The notes under the pieces are model-generated. The model saw only the letters and a program-made list of their open reading frames with translations, had not been told where the DNA came from and did not search any database. The translations under genes and the position numbers were made by a program. This document shows, piece by piece, positions 1 to 8,918 of a stretch of 64,000 nt of DNA. Within the stretch, counting starts at the first letter, position 1. Each line of letters opens with the position of its first letter. The stretch lies in the NCBI RefSeq assembly GCF_024349685.1, contig NZ_AP025944.1, positions 5,349,001 to 5,413,000 of the forward strand, in the 5' to 3' direction. Source of the DNA: Pseudomonas sp. LRP2-20 (lineage in GTDB: Bacteria > Pseudomonadota > Gammaproteobacteria > Pseudomonadales > Pseudomonadaceae).

Positions 1-59
1 GTTACATGACGTGGCTTGAAACCTTGTGCAAGGTTGCCATCAGATCCCACGGTGTTCAT
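1..59 (-). CDS. GabP-type amino acid permease, N-terminal fragment
   Basis: Only the first 19 codons are inside the window; the gene runs off its left edge. The peptide starts MNTVGSDGNLAQGFKPRHV. The LAQGFKPRHV stretch is typical of the cytoplasmic N-terminus just before the first membrane helix of APC-superfamily GABA/amino-acid permeases (GabP, ProY, AnsP group). A weak purine-rich stretch (AAGAGAA) precedes the ATG at 57-59. The family imports GABA or related amino acids by proton symport. Substrate cannot be told from this fragment, and the call rests on one short motif. Confidence 0.6.
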   Translation of the reverse strand, partial: MNTVGSDGNLAQGFKPRHV

Positions 60-379
60 TGATGTTGTTCTCTTTTTGCTGACACAAGGAAGGACGGGCA
101 GGCGTAGGCGAAAATATCTCCTTTCAAATCAATAAGTCGACACGTTGCTGGTGCTCTGTTGTTGATCTTTGGCACGCGTCACAGAGCAAGATGCCGGTGC
201 GGTTCGGGCTTCATTTAAGCCCCGCGAGGCTGTGGGAAATTACACGAGAACGCCTCGGAACTGTTCGATCACGACAGCGCATTTCCATAAACGCCAGATC
301 TCGCGAACGGCTTGTCCAATCACGCCAGCAGGCCGTCTGAAGCTTTCGCAATTCAATTGGGTGGGTTTGTCGCGCGCAC
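60..379. other. intergenic region upstream of the permease
   Basis: About 320 bases lie between the permease start and the terminator of the neighbouring MFS gene. The part nearest the permease (about 60-160) is AT-richer than its surroundings and presumably holds its promoter. No convincing coding sequence, tRNA or riboswitch is visible on either strand. Confidence 0.5.
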
Positions 380-403
380 AAAAAAGCCCCGGTCACCCAG
401 GGC
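380..403 (-). terminator. intrinsic terminator of the MFS gene
   Basis: Read on the minus strand, a GCCC...GGGC stem (seven pairs including one G-U, loop GTGA) is followed directly by six T residues (380-385). It lies 22 bases after the stop of the MFS gene at 425. Confidence 0.8.
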
Positions 404-424
404 CTCTGTTGCTCAGGCGTCTGC

Positions 425-1768
425 CTACGCCTGCCCGGTACGCTCGAAGCGCCTGGCCAGCAACAGGTAAGCGAAGATTCCCAGCACGCCATGGGCGGCC
501 ACGAACCAGAGTGCGTTGTGGAACGAGCCCGTGCTGGCGACTACGTAGCCGATCACCAGTGGGGTGACGATGCCGGCGATGTTGCCGATGCCGTTGAACA
601 CGCCGCCACACAGCCCGACCATCTTCTTCGGCGCCACATCCGACAACACGGCCCAGCCCACCGCCGCCAGGCCCTTGCCGAAGAAGGCCAGGGTCATCAG
701 CGCGATCACCGCCGCGTTGCCCTCCACATAGTTGGCCAGCACCAGGCTGGTAGACAGCGCCATGCCGATCACGAACGGGGTCTTGCGCGCCTTGGATGGG
801 TGCACGCCGCGGCGGATCAGGCAGTCCGAGACGAAGCCGCCGAGGATGCCGCCGGTGAAGCCGCAGATGGCCGGCAGCGCGGCGACCCAGCCGGCCTCCA
901 TGATGGTCATGCCACGGCCTTTGATCAGGTAGATCGGGAACCAGGTGATGAAGAAGTAGGTGAGCGCGGTGATGCAGTACTGGCCCAGGTACACCGCCCA
1001 CAGGTTGCGGCTGGTGAACAGCTGTGCGATCTCGGTGCGGGTCGGTTTGCTCCTGGCCGTCTTGCGTTCCTTTTCCAGGTCGACCAGCGCACCGCCTTCG
1101 CGCATGTAGTCCAGCTCTTCGCGGCTCAACCCCGGCGCGCTGTGCGGCTCGTGATAAAGCCGGAACCACACCACGCTCAGCACCAACCCCAGCACGCCCA
1201 TCCAGATGAACACCTGCTCCCAGCTCAGGGTGTGGGTCATCCATGCCATCAGCGGGGTGAACAGCACCACGGCCATGTACTGCGCCGAGTTGAACAGGGC
1301 CGAGGCCGTACCGCGTTCACGGGTGGGGAACCAGCAGCTGACGATGCGCGAGTTGGCCGGGAACGCCGGTGACTCCACCAGGCCGAGCATGAAGCGCATG
1401 GAAAACAGCGCCACTGCCGCCGAAGCACCGGCCAGCCCCAGCCAGCCGACTGTGCCCTGCAGCAAGGTGAACAGTGACCAGAGGATCAGGCTGACGCCAT
1501 AGACCCGGCGCGCGCCGAAACGGTCGAGCAGCCAGCCGCCAGGGACCTGGCCCAGGGCGTAGGCCCAGGCGAAGGCCGAGAAGATCATGCCCAGCATCAC
1601 AGGGTCCAGGCCCAGGTCTTTCAGTACTTCGGTGCCGGTGATCGACAGGGTGGCGCGGTCGGCGTAGTTGATGACGGTGATGACGAAGATCAGCGCCAGG
1701 ACCAGGAAGCGATGGCGACCGATCCCGGCCACGGCCTGCGATGCGGCGACGGCGGATTTGCTGTTCAT
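425..1768 (-). CDS. MFS transporter, anion:cation symporter family (sugar-acid permease-like)
   Basis: 447 residues, the usual length for 12-helix MFS symporters. After a short cytoplasmic N-terminus the first helix contains VINYADRATLS, the hallmark of the GudP/GarP/ExuT (ACS) group, and WLLDRFGARRVYG matches the loop 2-3 signature. This family brings in glucarate, galactarate, galactonate or hexuronates with protons. The gene precedes a 2-hydroxyacid dehydrogenase and lies within 5 kb of a second ACS-type permease and glucarate dehydratase, so a sugar-acid or hydroxyacid substrate is likely. The exact substrate is inferred only. Confidence 0.85.
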   Translation of the reverse strand: MNSKSAVAASQAVAGIGRHRFLVLALIFVITVINYADRATLSITGTEVLKDLGLDPVMLGMIFSAFAWAYALGQVPGGWLLDRFGARRVYGVSLILWSLFTLLQGTVGWLGLAGASAAVALFSMRFMLGLVESPAFPANSRIVSCWFPTRERGTASALFNSAQYMAVVLFTPLMAWMTHTLSWEQVFIWMGVLGLVLSVVWFRLYHEPHSAPGLSREELDYMREGGALVDLEKERKTARSKPTRTEIAQLFTSRNLWAVYLGQYCITALTYFFITWFPIYLIKGRGMTIMEAGWVAALPAICGFTGGILGGFVSDCLIRRGVHPSKARKTPFVIGMALSTSLVLANYVEGNAAVIALMTLAFFGKGLAAVGWAVLSDVAPKKMVGLCGGVFNGIGNIAGIVTPLVIGYVVASTGSFHNALWFVAAHGVLGIFAYLLLARRFERTGQA

Positions 1769-1849
1769 TTGGACCCTCTTGCTTCTCGGTGGAAGCGATT
1801 GTTCTTGTGCGGAGAAGGTGTGGCTCTTGGGCCTTGTGTTGCCTGTACC

Positions 1850-1881
1850 GGCCTCTTCGCGGGCTTGCCCGCGAAGAGGCC
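1850..1881. repeat. REP palindrome
   Basis: A 32-base palindrome (15-bp arms, TT loop) with the P. putida REP core CTTCGCGGGC. It starts immediately after the stop of the dehydrogenase gene at 1882 and may also act as its 3' stabilising or terminating hairpin. Confidence 0.85.
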
Positions 1882-2859
1882 CTAAAGGTCGATCACCCGA
1901 TTCGGCGGCAGCTCACCGCGAAAACAGGCTTCAAGGTTGTTCAGCACCATGCGCCCCATCTCCAGCCGGGTCTGCAGCGTGGCGCTGCCGCGATGCGGCT
2001 GCAGGCTGACCTGGTTCAGATCACGTAGCGCCGGCGGCACGTAGGGCTCATCGACGAACACATCCAGCCCGGCCCCGGCGATTCGCCGTTCACGCAACGC
2101 CTCGACCAGCGCGTCCTCATCGACCAACTTGCCGCGCGCCACATTGACCAGGTACCCCTGCGGCCCCAGTGCATCGAGCACCTCGGCCGTCACCAGCACC
2201 TGGCCGCCATCGGCGGACGCTGCAACCACCAGCACATCCACCGAGCGCGCCAACGCGACCAGATCGGCCTCAAAGCGGTAACCGGTTTCTGCCTGCTCGC
2301 GCCGCCCGTTGTAGGCAATGCGCATGTCGAATGCAGCGGCGCGCCGCGCGATAGCCTTGCCCACCTGGCCAAGCCCGACGATGCCCAGTTCAATGCCGCT
2401 GACCTTGCGCGCCAAGGGCAGGTTGACCGTGCCCCACAAACCGTCGCGCACCAGCCGCTCCCCCTCGCCCAGGCGGCGCAGGGTACTGATGATCAGGCCC
2501 ATGGCCAAGTCGGCCACATCGGCGGTAAGCACGCCCGGCGTGGTGGTCACGTGGATGCCGCGGCTGGCCGCGTGGCGCAGGTCCACGGCGTCGGTGCCAA
2601 TACCGCTGATGGCGATGATCTCAAGGGCAGGCAACTGGTCCATCAGCGCGTTCGACAGGCCCTTGGCGCCGCCGGTGACCACGCCGCGAATGCGCGGGCC
2701 AACCTCGGCGAGCAGTTGTTGCGGGTGGTCATGCTGATAAAGGCGATGTACCTGATAAGCGCTGACCAACTGGGCGTCGATGGCCTCTGGCACAGGCTGG
2801 GTCAGCAGCACGTCGATGGAAAGGTTGTTCATCCTGGGCATCCGGCAGTTCGAAGACAT
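1882..2859 (-). CDS. D-isomer-specific 2-hydroxyacid dehydrogenase
   Basis: 325 residues. The Rossmann nucleotide-binding turn GLGQVG is at about residue 170. The family's catalytic set follows in order: Arg in VNVARG, Glu in DEPYVPP, His in QPHRGSAT. Such enzymes reduce 2-keto acids (glyoxylate, hydroxypyruvate, 2-ketogluconate) with NAD(P)H, in the GhrB/TkrA branch. It is divergent from the LysR gene at 2932 and follows the MFS gene's direction, which suggests a LysR-controlled uptake-reduction pair. Two in-frame ATGs (2859 and 2832) have poor ribosome sites; the first is used here and the protein could be nine residues shorter. Confidence 0.85.
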   Translation of the reverse strand: MSSNCRMPRMNNLSIDVLLTQPVPEAIDAQLVSAYQVHRLYQHDHPQQLLAEVGPRIRGVVTGGAKGLSNALMDQLPALEIIAISGIGTDAVDLRHAASRGIHVTTTPGVLTADVADLAMGLIISTLRRLGEGERLVRDGLWGTVNLPLARKVSGIELGIVGLGQVGKAIARRAAAFDMRIAYNGRREQAETGYRFEADLVALARSVDVLVVAASADGGQVLVTAEVLDALGPQGYLVNVARGKLVDEDALVEALRERRIAGAGLDVFVDEPYVPPALRDLNQVSLQPHRGSATLQTRLEMGRMVLNNLEACFRGELPPNRVIDL

Positions 2860-2931
2860 GACTCGATGCTAGGCCCGCATTTGATACAGGTCTAATATAG
2901 ATACTGGATTGAATAATTCAGGAATTGAATC

Positions 2932-3819
2932 ATGGAGCTGCACCAGCTGCGCTGCTTCGTCGCCGTGGCCGAAGAGCTGCATTTCGGCCGCGCCGCCACC
3001 CGCCTGCACATGACCCAGCCGCCGCTGAGCCGGCAGATCCAGCTGCTGGAACATTCTCTCGGGGTGCTGTTGCTGGAGCGCAACAACCGCCAGGCACGCC
3101 TGACCCTGGCCGGGCAAAGCTTTCTCGACGACGCCCGGCGTATCCTGCAAGTCGCCGAATCGGCCAGCCAGTCGGCGCGGCGCATCGCCCATGGCGAAGC
3201 CGGCCGCCTGACCCTGGGCTTCACCGCCGTCGGCGCCTACAGCATGATCCCACGCTTGCTGGTGCACGCCGGGCAAACCTTGCCAGACATCGAGCTGGTG
3301 CTCAGCGAGCGCGTCTCGTCCACCCAGGTACACGACCTGGAGGCCGGTCTGATCGATGTCGGCCTGGTGCGCCAGGTGCTGCCCAGCGCGCGCGTGGAGT
3401 ACCTGCCGATCCACCGCGAACCCTTCGTCGCCGCCCTGCCCGCCGGGCATCCGCTGGCAGCCCGCGAGCGGCTCAGGCCGAGCGATTTCCATGAGCAGCC
3501 GTTCGTGATGTACAGCGCCAACGAAGGGCGCTATTTCCATGACCGCATCGCCAACCTGTTTGCCCGGCATGAAGTGCAGCCGCGGTATCTGCATCAGCTG
3601 GGGCAGACGCATTCGATTCTGGGCCTGGTCAATGTCGGGTTGGGCTGTGCAGTGGTGCCGGCTTCGGCGCAGGCGTTGCGCCTGGAGCAAGTGTTGTTCA
3701 AGCCGTTGGTGGGAATGGAGCAGCAGGCGGAGATCTTTCTAGCGTTTTGCCGGGATAACCCGAACCCGGTGCTGGGGGCCTTTGTGGCGATGGCGCGGGC
3801 ATTCTTTGAAGCAGGGTAA
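2932..3819 (+). CDS. LysR-family transcriptional regulator
   Basis: 295 residues, normal LysR length. The N-terminal winged helix-turn-helix is clear (MELHQLRCFVAVAEELHFGR, then AATRLHMTQPPLSRQIQ), followed by a periplasmic-binding-protein-like effector domain with LTLGFTAVGAY and VNVGLGCAVVPAS. It starts 72 bases from the divergent dehydrogenase gene, the standard arrangement for a LysR activator and its target. The AT-rich gap (ATACAGGTCTAATATAGATA region) is the likely control site. The effector is unknown. Confidence 0.9.
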   Translation: MELHQLRCFVAVAEELHFGRAATRLHMTQPPLSRQIQLLEHSLGVLLLERNNRQARLTLAGQSFLDDARRILQVAESASQSARRIAHGEAGRLTLGFTAVGAYSMIPRLLVHAGQTLPDIELVLSERVSSTQVHDLEAGLIDVGLVRQVLPSARVEYLPIHREPFVAALPAGHPLAARERLRPSDFHEQPFVMYSANEGRYFHDRIANLFARHEVQPRYLHQLGQTHSILGLVNVGLGCAVVPASAQALRLEQVLFKPLVGMEQQAEIFLAFCRDNPNPVLGAFVAMARAFFEAG

Positions 3820-3830
3820 ATGGTGTTGGC

Positions 3831-3921
3831 TTCTTCGCGGCGGTTCGGCGCCCCGACACGCCCGCTCCCACAGGTACTGCACAAGACCCTGTGGGAGCGG
3901 GCGTGCCCGCGAAGAGGCCGG
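3831..3921. repeat. REP pair (BIME)
   Basis: Two inverted REP units: the right unit ends CCCGCGAAGAGGCCGG, and the left unit is more diverged but keeps CCCGCTCCCACAGGT. They fill the gap between the convergent LysR gene and gudD. Confidence 0.85.
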
Positions 3922-3926
3922 CAGCC

Positions 3927-5282
3927 TTAACGCACCAGGCAAGGCCGCTTGTTGTCGAAGCTCCAACCCGGGATCAGGAACTGCATCGCCACACTGTCAT
4001 CCCGCGCGCCCAGCCCCATGTTGCGGTAGCACTCATGGGCCTTGGCCAGCTGGTCTTCATCCAGCTCCACGCCCAGCCCCGGCCGCGCCGGCACCCGCAC
4101 ATGGCCATCGACGATGCGCAGCGGGTCACGGGTCAGGCGCTGGCCGTCCTGCCAGATCCAGTGGGTGTCGATGGCCGTGATTTCACCCGGTGCAGCAGCC
4201 GCCACCTGGGTGAACATCGCCAGCGAAATGTCGAAGTGGTTGTTCGAGTGCGAGCCCCATGTCAGGCCCCAGTCGTTGCACATCTGCGCCACCCGCACCG
4301 AGCCCTGCAAGGTCCAGAAGTGCGGGTCGGCCAGGGGGATGTCCACCGACTGCAGCTGGATCGCATGGCCCATCTGCCGCCAGTCGGTGGCGATCATGTT
4401 GGTGGCCGTCGGCAGGCCGGTGGCACGGCGGAACTCGGCCATCACTTCACGGCCCGAATAGCCGTTCTCGGCACCGCACGGGTCTTCGGCGTAGGCCAGC
4501 ACAGCGTGCTTGTCGCGGCACAGGGCGATGGCTTCCTTCAGCGACCAGGCGCCGTTCGGGTCGAGGGTGATGCGCGCTTCGGGGAAGCGTTCGGCCAAGG
4601 CCGTCACTGCTTCCATTTCCTCCTCGCCACGCAGCACGCCGCCCTTGAGCTTGAAGTCGCTGAAGCCATAACGCTGCTTGGCCGCTTCGGCCAGGCGCAC
4701 GACAGCTTCCGGGGTCAGGGCCTTCTCGTGGCGCAGGCGGAACCAGTCATCATCGGCATCGGCTTCGTTGCGGTAGGCCAGGTCGGTCTGCTGGCGGTCA
4801 CCGATGTAGAACAGGTAGCCGAGCATCTTCACTGCCTCGCGCTGTTGGCCCTCACCCAGCAGGGCCGCCATCGGCACGTTGAGGTGCTGACCGAGCAGGT
4901 CGAGCAGCGCCGACTCGATGGCAGTCACTGCGTGCACGGTGATGCGCAGGTCGAAGGTCTGCAGGCCACGGCCAGCAGAATCGCGGTTGGCGAAGGTCTG
5001 GCGCATGGCATTGAGCACGCGCTGGTAATGGCCGATCGGCTGGCCGACCACCAGGCTGCGGGCGTCCTCCAGGGTCTGGCGGATCTTCTCGCCACCGGGC
5101 ACTTCGCCCAGGCCGGTGTTGCCAGCGCTGTCGCGCAGCACCACGACGTTGCGGGTGAAGTACGGGCCATGGGCGCCACTGAGGTTGAGCAGCATGCTGT
5201 CGTGGCCGGCGACGGGGATCACCCGCAGCTCGGTGACGACCGGGGTGCTGGTGTGAACGGCGGGGTTGGTCTGCATGTTCAT
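3927..5282 (-). CDS. gudD: glucarate dehydratase
   Basis: 451 residues from the ATG at 5282; the enolase-superfamily glucarate dehydratase family is about 450. It dehydrates D-glucarate (and L-idarate) to 5-keto-4-deoxy-D-glucarate in the cytoplasm. Visible motifs are the KLKGG base near residue 210, metal ligands in LDPNG and YAEDPCG, and the His base region GSHSNNHFD near 343. It lies 19 bases downstream of the gudP stop and is probably co-transcribed with it. An in-frame upstream extension exists but would run into the end of gudP, so the internal ATG is preferred. The next pathway enzymes (keto-deoxyglucarate dehydratase, semialdehyde dehydrogenase) are not in the window. Confidence 0.93.
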   Translation of the reverse strand: MNMQTNPAVHTSTPVVTELRVIPVAGHDSMLLNLSGAHGPYFTRNVVVLRDSAGNTGLGEVPGGEKIRQTLEDARSLVVGQPIGHYQRVLNAMRQTFANRDSAGRGLQTFDLRITVHAVTAIESALLDLLGQHLNVPMAALLGEGQQREAVKMLGYLFYIGDRQQTDLAYRNEADADDDWFRLRHEKALTPEAVVRLAEAAKQRYGFSDFKLKGGVLRGEEEMEAVTALAERFPEARITLDPNGAWSLKEAIALCRDKHAVLAYAEDPCGAENGYSGREVMAEFRRATGLPTATNMIATDWRQMGHAIQLQSVDIPLADPHFWTLQGSVRVAQMCNDWGLTWGSHSNNHFDISLAMFTQVAAAAPGEITAIDTHWIWQDGQRLTRDPLRIVDGHVRVPARPGLGVELDEDQLAKAHECYRNMGLGARDDSVAMQFLIPGWSFDNKRPCLVR

Positions 5283-5291
5283 GGTTGTTGT
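5283..5291 (-). promoter_or_regulatory. possible Hfq/Crc-type A-rich site at the gudD start
   Basis: The mRNA reads ACAACAACC immediately before the gudD ATG. This is one mismatch from the AAnAAnAA pattern bound by Hfq/Crc in pseudomonad catabolite repression. Weak on its own; a fuller match stands before gudP. Confidence 0.3.
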
Positions 5292-5301
5292 CTCGCAATC
5301 A

Positions 5302-6654
5302 TCAGTGGGTCTGGCCCAAGGCCGAAGGCGCCTTGAGCTCGTCAGAAGGAGCGCCCTTTGGGCGAATGCGTACGAAGAAGACGGCAATGGCCGCCAGCAC
5401 CGAAGTCACGGCCAGGCCATACAGCCCACCCTGGATCGACCCGGTCTGCTGCTCGAGCAGGCCGAAGGTGGTGGGGGCGACGAAGCCGCCGAGGTTGCCG
5501 ACCGAGTTGATCAAGGCAATCACGGCCGCGGCGATGCGGGCATCCAGGTAGCCTTGCGGAATCGGCCAGAACAGCGACGAGGCCGACTTGAAGCCGATGG
5601 CGGCGAAGCAAACGGCGACGAAGGCGAACACCGGGCCACCGGTGGTGGACATGAACATGCCGATGGCAGCGACCACCAGGGCGCCGGCAACCCAGGCCTG
5701 CTGGAACTTCCAGCGCGTCGAGCCGGCGGCGAAGGCATACATGGCAATGATCGAGATCAGCCACGGGATCGAGTTGAAGAAGCCGACCTGCAAGTCGCTG
5801 AGGTCGCCCATGCGCTTGATGATGCTCGGCAGCCAGAAGGTGGCGGCGTAGATAGTCAGCTGGATGCAGAAGTAGATCAGGCAGAACAGCACGATCTGGC
5901 GGTCCTTGAGCAGGCTCCAGGCCGAAGGTTTCACCGCGCCGACGGCCTCGCGCTCACGCTGCTCGCGGTCGATGGTCGCGACCAGTGCGTCCTGCTCGGC
6001 CTGGCTCAGCCACTTGGCATCCTGCGGCTTGGAGTCGAGCCAGAAGAACACGAAGAAGCACAGGGTCACCGAGGCCATGCCTTCGATGAACAGCATCCAC
6101 TGCCAGCCATGCAGGCCCAGGCCCTGGATCTGCATCAACGCGCCGGCCAGCGGCCCGGAAATCAGCGAAGCCAAGGCCGAACCGCTGAGGAAGATGGCAA
6201 TCGCCTTGCCGCGCTCGGCGGCCGGCAGCCAGCGGGTGAAGTAATAGATCACACCCGGGAAGAAGCCCGCCTCGGCCACCCCCAACAAGAAACGCAGCAC
6301 GTAGAACTGGGTTTCGTTCTGGACGAAGGCCATGGCGGTGGCCACCAGGCCCCAGGTGAACATGATGCGGGTCAGCCACAGCCGCGCACCGACCTTTTGC
6401 AGCAACATGTTCGAGGGCACCTCGAACAGCGCGTAGCCGATGAAGAACAGCCCGGCGCCGAAGCCAAAGGCGGCGGCGCTGATGCCCAGGTCGCTTTCCA
6501 GGTGCGGCCGGACGAAGCCGATGTTGACGCGGTCGAGGTAGTTGACGATGAACATGATGACGAACAGCGGCAGGACGTGGCGCTTGACCTTGGCCACGGC
6601 ACTGGCCAAAGCGTCGCCTTCATTCCGGGCAGACGGAGCGAGGGTGTCGTTCAC
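5302..6654 (-). CDS. gudP: MFS transporter, probable glucarate/galactarate permease
   Basis: 450 residues from a GTG at 6654 preceded by GGAGA at seven bases; a second GTG at 6669 would add five residues but has no ribosome site. ACS-family features are present: [15 protein letters not shown] in helix 1 and [20 protein letters not shown] in helix 2. It sits directly upstream of gudD, so glucarate uptake is the natural role. The closest families also include phthalate and hexuronate permeases, so the substrate comes from context. Expression is probably under the divergent GntR regulator. Confidence 0.85.
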   Translation of the reverse strand: MNDTLAPSARNEGDALASAVAKVKRHVLPLFVIMFIVNYLDRVNIGFVRPHLESDLGISAAAFGFGAGLFFIGYALFEVPSNMLLQKVGARLWLTRIMFTWGLVATAMAFVQNETQFYVLRFLLGVAEAGFFPGVIYYFTRWLPAAERGKAIAIFLSGSALASLISGPLAGALMQIQGLGLHGWQWMLFIEGMASVTLCFFVFFWLDSKPQDAKWLSQAEQDALVATIDREQREREAVGAVKPSAWSLLKDRQIVLFCLIYFCIQLTIYAATFWLPSIIKRMGDLSDLQVGFFNSIPWLISIIAMYAFAAGSTRWKFQQAWVAGALVVAAIGMFMSTTGGPVFAFVAVCFAAIGFKSASSLFWPIPQGYLDARIAAAVIALINSVGNLGGFVAPTTFGLLEQQTGSIQGGLYGLAVTSVLAAIAVFFVRIRPKGAPSDELKAPSALGQTH

Positions 6655-6672
6655 AGGTAGATCTCCCACTAA

Positions 6673-6680
6673 TTGTTTTT
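6673..6680 (-). promoter_or_regulatory. candidate Hfq/Crc site upstream of gudP
   Basis: The mRNA strand reads AAAAACAA, a full match to AAnAAnAA, about ten bases before the gudP ribosome site. In Pseudomonas such sites in the 5' leader of uptake genes mediate Crc/Hfq translational repression. Short and A-rich, so chance occurrence is possible. Confidence 0.35.
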
Positions 6681-6693
6681 GTGCGGGTCGAAG

Positions 6694-6704
6694 TTGTCTG
6701 ACAT
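6694..6704. promoter_or_regulatory. degenerate GntR operator-like site
   Basis: TTGTCTGACAT keeps both half-sites (TTGTC and GACA) of the better sites at 6736 and 6881. It lies about 40 bases upstream of the gudP start. Confidence 0.35.
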
Positions 6705-6735
6705 GACAGTGGGACGGAGCATATGCGCAGCGAGG

Positions 6736-6746
6736 TTGTACGACAA
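6736..6746. promoter_or_regulatory. GntR/FadR-family operator candidate
   Basis: TTGTACGACAA is the exact reverse complement of the site at 6881. Both lie between gudP and the divergent GntR gene. FadR-subfamily regulators bind such near-palindromes. This copy is placed to control gudP-gudD. Confidence 0.55.
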
Positions 6747-6880
6747 GATGTCAAATGTCGCTGAAATGGCAAAATACAAGCAGATAAATAGCAGTACTGC
6801 ATCGAATATGACGCTATCGCTTGAAACCGGCGTGCACCCTGCAGAGAAAAACCAGGCAAAAATTATTTTTATTGGTTAAC

Positions 6881-6891
6881 TTGTCGTACAA
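6881..6891. promoter_or_regulatory. GntR/FadR-family operator candidate
   Basis: TTGTCGTACAA, with flanks making CTTGTCGTACAAG, lies 24 bases before the GntR start. It fits autoregulation, since the site would overlap the promoter or leader of the regulator's own gene. Confidence 0.55.
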
Positions 6892-6914
6892 GCAACCCAG
6901 ACCCGGAAATCGCC

Positions 6915-7613
6915 ATGGATACTCCCCACGCCAAACGCAGCCACAGCCGCGCCCATGACCTGGTGTCGAGCCTGACCCAGCAGATTCTGCTGGGCACCTT
7001 CAAACCGGGGGACAAGCTGCCTTCGGAGAACACCCTGGTACGCGAGCATGGCGTCAGTCGCACCGTGGTCCGCGAAGCGCTGTCGAAGTTGCAGGCCTCA
7101 GGCCTGGTGGAGCCGCGCCACGGCATCGGCACGTTCGTGATGGCGCGCCAGGGCCAGGCGGGTTTGCGGGTGGGAGCGGAGAATGCCGCGAGCGTGCGTG
7201 ACCTGCTGGAGCTGCGCATCGGCCTGGAGGGCCAGGCGGCGGCCCTCGCCGCCGTGCGCCGCAGTGACGAGCAGCTGGCGCGCATGCGCAAGGCGCTGGA
7301 TGACTATCAGGACCTGGCGGCTGCCGGGGACAGCTGCATCGAGGCGGACCGGCGCTTTCACCTGCTGATCGCCGAGGCCACCGGCAACCTGTATTTCAGC
7401 GAGATGATGGCGCAGCTGGGCAATGGTCTGATCCCGCGTAACCGCATGGCCTTGGCTGAACGCGCCGGGGCCAAGCTGGCGCGGCATGCGTACCTGGCCA
7501 ACCTTGAGCATGAGGCGATCCTCAATGCCATCCGCCGGCAGGACCCGGACGCGGCGCGGGCAGCGATCTGCCTGCACCTGTCCAACAGCCGGGACCGGTT
7601 GCTGCCGGACTAG
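6915..7613 (+). CDS. GntR-family (FadR/FCD) transcriptional regulator
   Basis: 232 residues. The N-terminal winged helix is clear (FKPGDKLPSENTLVREHGVS, then RTVVREALSKLQASGLVE), followed by an all-helical FCD effector domain with the metal/ligand residues of the family (EADRRFHLLIAEATGN and NLEHEAILNAI). It is divergent from gudP-gudD, with repeated palindromes in between, so it is very probably the glucarate-responsive repressor of that operon and of itself. The effector is inferred. Confidence 0.9.
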   Translation: MDTPHAKRSHSRAHDLVSSLTQQILLGTFKPGDKLPSENTLVREHGVSRTVVREALSKLQASGLVEPRHGIGTFVMARQGQAGLRVGAENAASVRDLLELRIGLEGQAAALAAVRRSDEQLARMRKALDDYQDLAAAGDSCIEADRRFHLLIAEATGNLYFSEMMAQLGNGLIPRNRMALAERAGAKLARHAYLANLEHEAILNAIRRQDPDAARAAICLHLSNSRDRLLPD

Positions 7614-7627
7614 GGACGGCGGTGCAT

Positions 7628-7734
7628 GGCACGGGCTTCGCCCGTGTTCGCGGGTAAACCCGCTCCCACAGGATCGCCCAAAGGCCCGAATCTTGTGGGG
7701 AACCTGTGGGAGCGGGCTTGCCCGCGAAGAGGCC
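7628..7734. repeat. REP pair (BIME)
   Basis: Inverted REP units (TTCGCGGGTAAACCCGCTCC on one side, GAGCGGGCTTGCCCGCGAAG on the other) separated by about 30 bases, between convergent genes. The left unit carries an extra small hairpin ACGGGCTTCGCCCGT. Confidence 0.9.
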
Positions 7735-7859
7735 AGCGCAGGCCCCTGGAAAAGCTCAGGCCAATGCCCTATCCACCAGCACCTGCAGGCGCCCTTGCGA
7801 ACAGCACTGCCTTGCCGATGTGCGCAATGCATCGGGCTTGTCGAACCGTCGTTACCGTT

Positions 7860-8870
7860 TCACCAGGTCAGGCAGATCTTGCCGAAATGCCGGTTGCTTT
7901 CCTGATAGCGGAACGCCTCGACGATCTGCTCCAGCTCGAAATGCTTGTCCACCACCGGCCGCAAGCCATTGGCATCGATTGCCCGCACCATCGCCTGCTG
8001 CTGCGCACGGCTGCCAACCAGCACCCCTTGCAGGCGGATCTGCCGCACCAGTGCCTGCACCAGCGGCAACTGCCCGGCCACGCCGGTGAGAATGCCGATC
8101 AGTGACACATGCCCGCCGATGCGCGCAGCGATCATCGACTGCTCCAGGGTCGCCGGCCCACCCACTTCGATCACGTGATCGACGCCGCGATTGCCGGTGA
8201 GCTCACGCACCTTCTCGCCCCAGGCCGGGGTGCTCTTGTAGTTGATCAGGTGGTCGGCGCCGAGGGCCTTGAGTCGTTCGAGCTTGGCGTCGCTGGACGA
8301 CGTGGCGATCACCGTGGCACCCGCCAGCTTGGCGAACTGCAGGGCGAAGATCGACACACCGCCGGTGCCCTGCACCAGCACGGTGTCGCCGGGCTTGAGG
8401 TGGTCATCGCTCATCAACGCGCGCCAGGCGGTGAGGCCTGCCGTGGTCAGGGTCGCGGCCTCGGCGTGGCTGAAACCTTGAGGCGCCAGGGTGAAGGCTG
8501 TCGCCGCAGCGGTCACCTGTTCGCGCGCGTAGCCGTCCAGGCCATCACCGGGTACCCGGCCAAAGCCTTCGACATTGGCCTGGCCATCGAGCCAGTCAGG
8601 GAAGAACGTGCTGACGACGTTGTCGCCCACCTTGAATTCACTCACGCCCGCACCGACCGCAACCACTTCGCCGGCACCGTCGGCCATCGGAATACGCCGC
8701 TCGCTCGGGCCCCACATGCCACTGACTACGGCGAAGTCGTGATAGTTGAGGGAGCTGGCGTGCAGCTGTACGGTGATCTCGCCGGCCTTGGGCGCAGGGG
8801 CCTCACAAGTGCCGACCTCGACCTTGTCGTAGCCGCCGCCGGGTTGCACATAGATGGCCTTGCTGGTCAT
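7860..8870 (-). CDS. zinc-independent MDR-family oxidoreductase (quinone reductase-like alcohol dehydrogenase)
   Basis: 336 residues from the ATG at 8870, which has GGAG nine bases upstream; an earlier in-frame ATG at 8885 has none. A GroES-like N-terminal domain (LNYHDFAVVSGMWGP) is followed by a Rossmann domain with VLVQGTGGVSIFALQFAKL. The Cys zinc ligands of classical alcohol dehydrogenases are missing from the N-terminal part, so an NADPH:quinone reductase or alkenal reductase-type reaction is more likely than alcohol oxidation. Single gene; substrate unknown. Confidence 0.85.
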   Translation of the reverse strand: MTSKAIYVQPGGGYDKVEVGTCEAPAPKAGEITVQLHASSLNYHDFAVVSGMWGPSERRIPMADGAGEVVAVGAGVSEFKVGDNVVSTFFPDWLDGQANVEGFGRVPGDGLDGYAREQVTAAATAFTLAPQGFSHAEAATLTTAGLTAWRALMSDDHLKPGDTVLVQGTGGVSIFALQFAKLAGATVIATSSSDAKLERLKALGADHLINYKSTPAWGEKVRELTGNRGVDHVIEVGGPATLEQSMIAARIGGHVSLIGILTGVAGQLPLVQALVRQIRLQGVLVGSRAQQQAMVRAIDANGLRPVVDKHFELEQIVEAFRYQESNRHFGKICLTW

Positions 8871-8918
8871 GACTGGAAGCTCCATTTAGAGAAAGACTGG
8901 GGTTCAGCATAGTCATTA

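Noticed and set aside
165..190. Sigma-54 promoter (TGGCACG at 171)
   Set aside because: The GC/TTGC element at the required spacing is absent.
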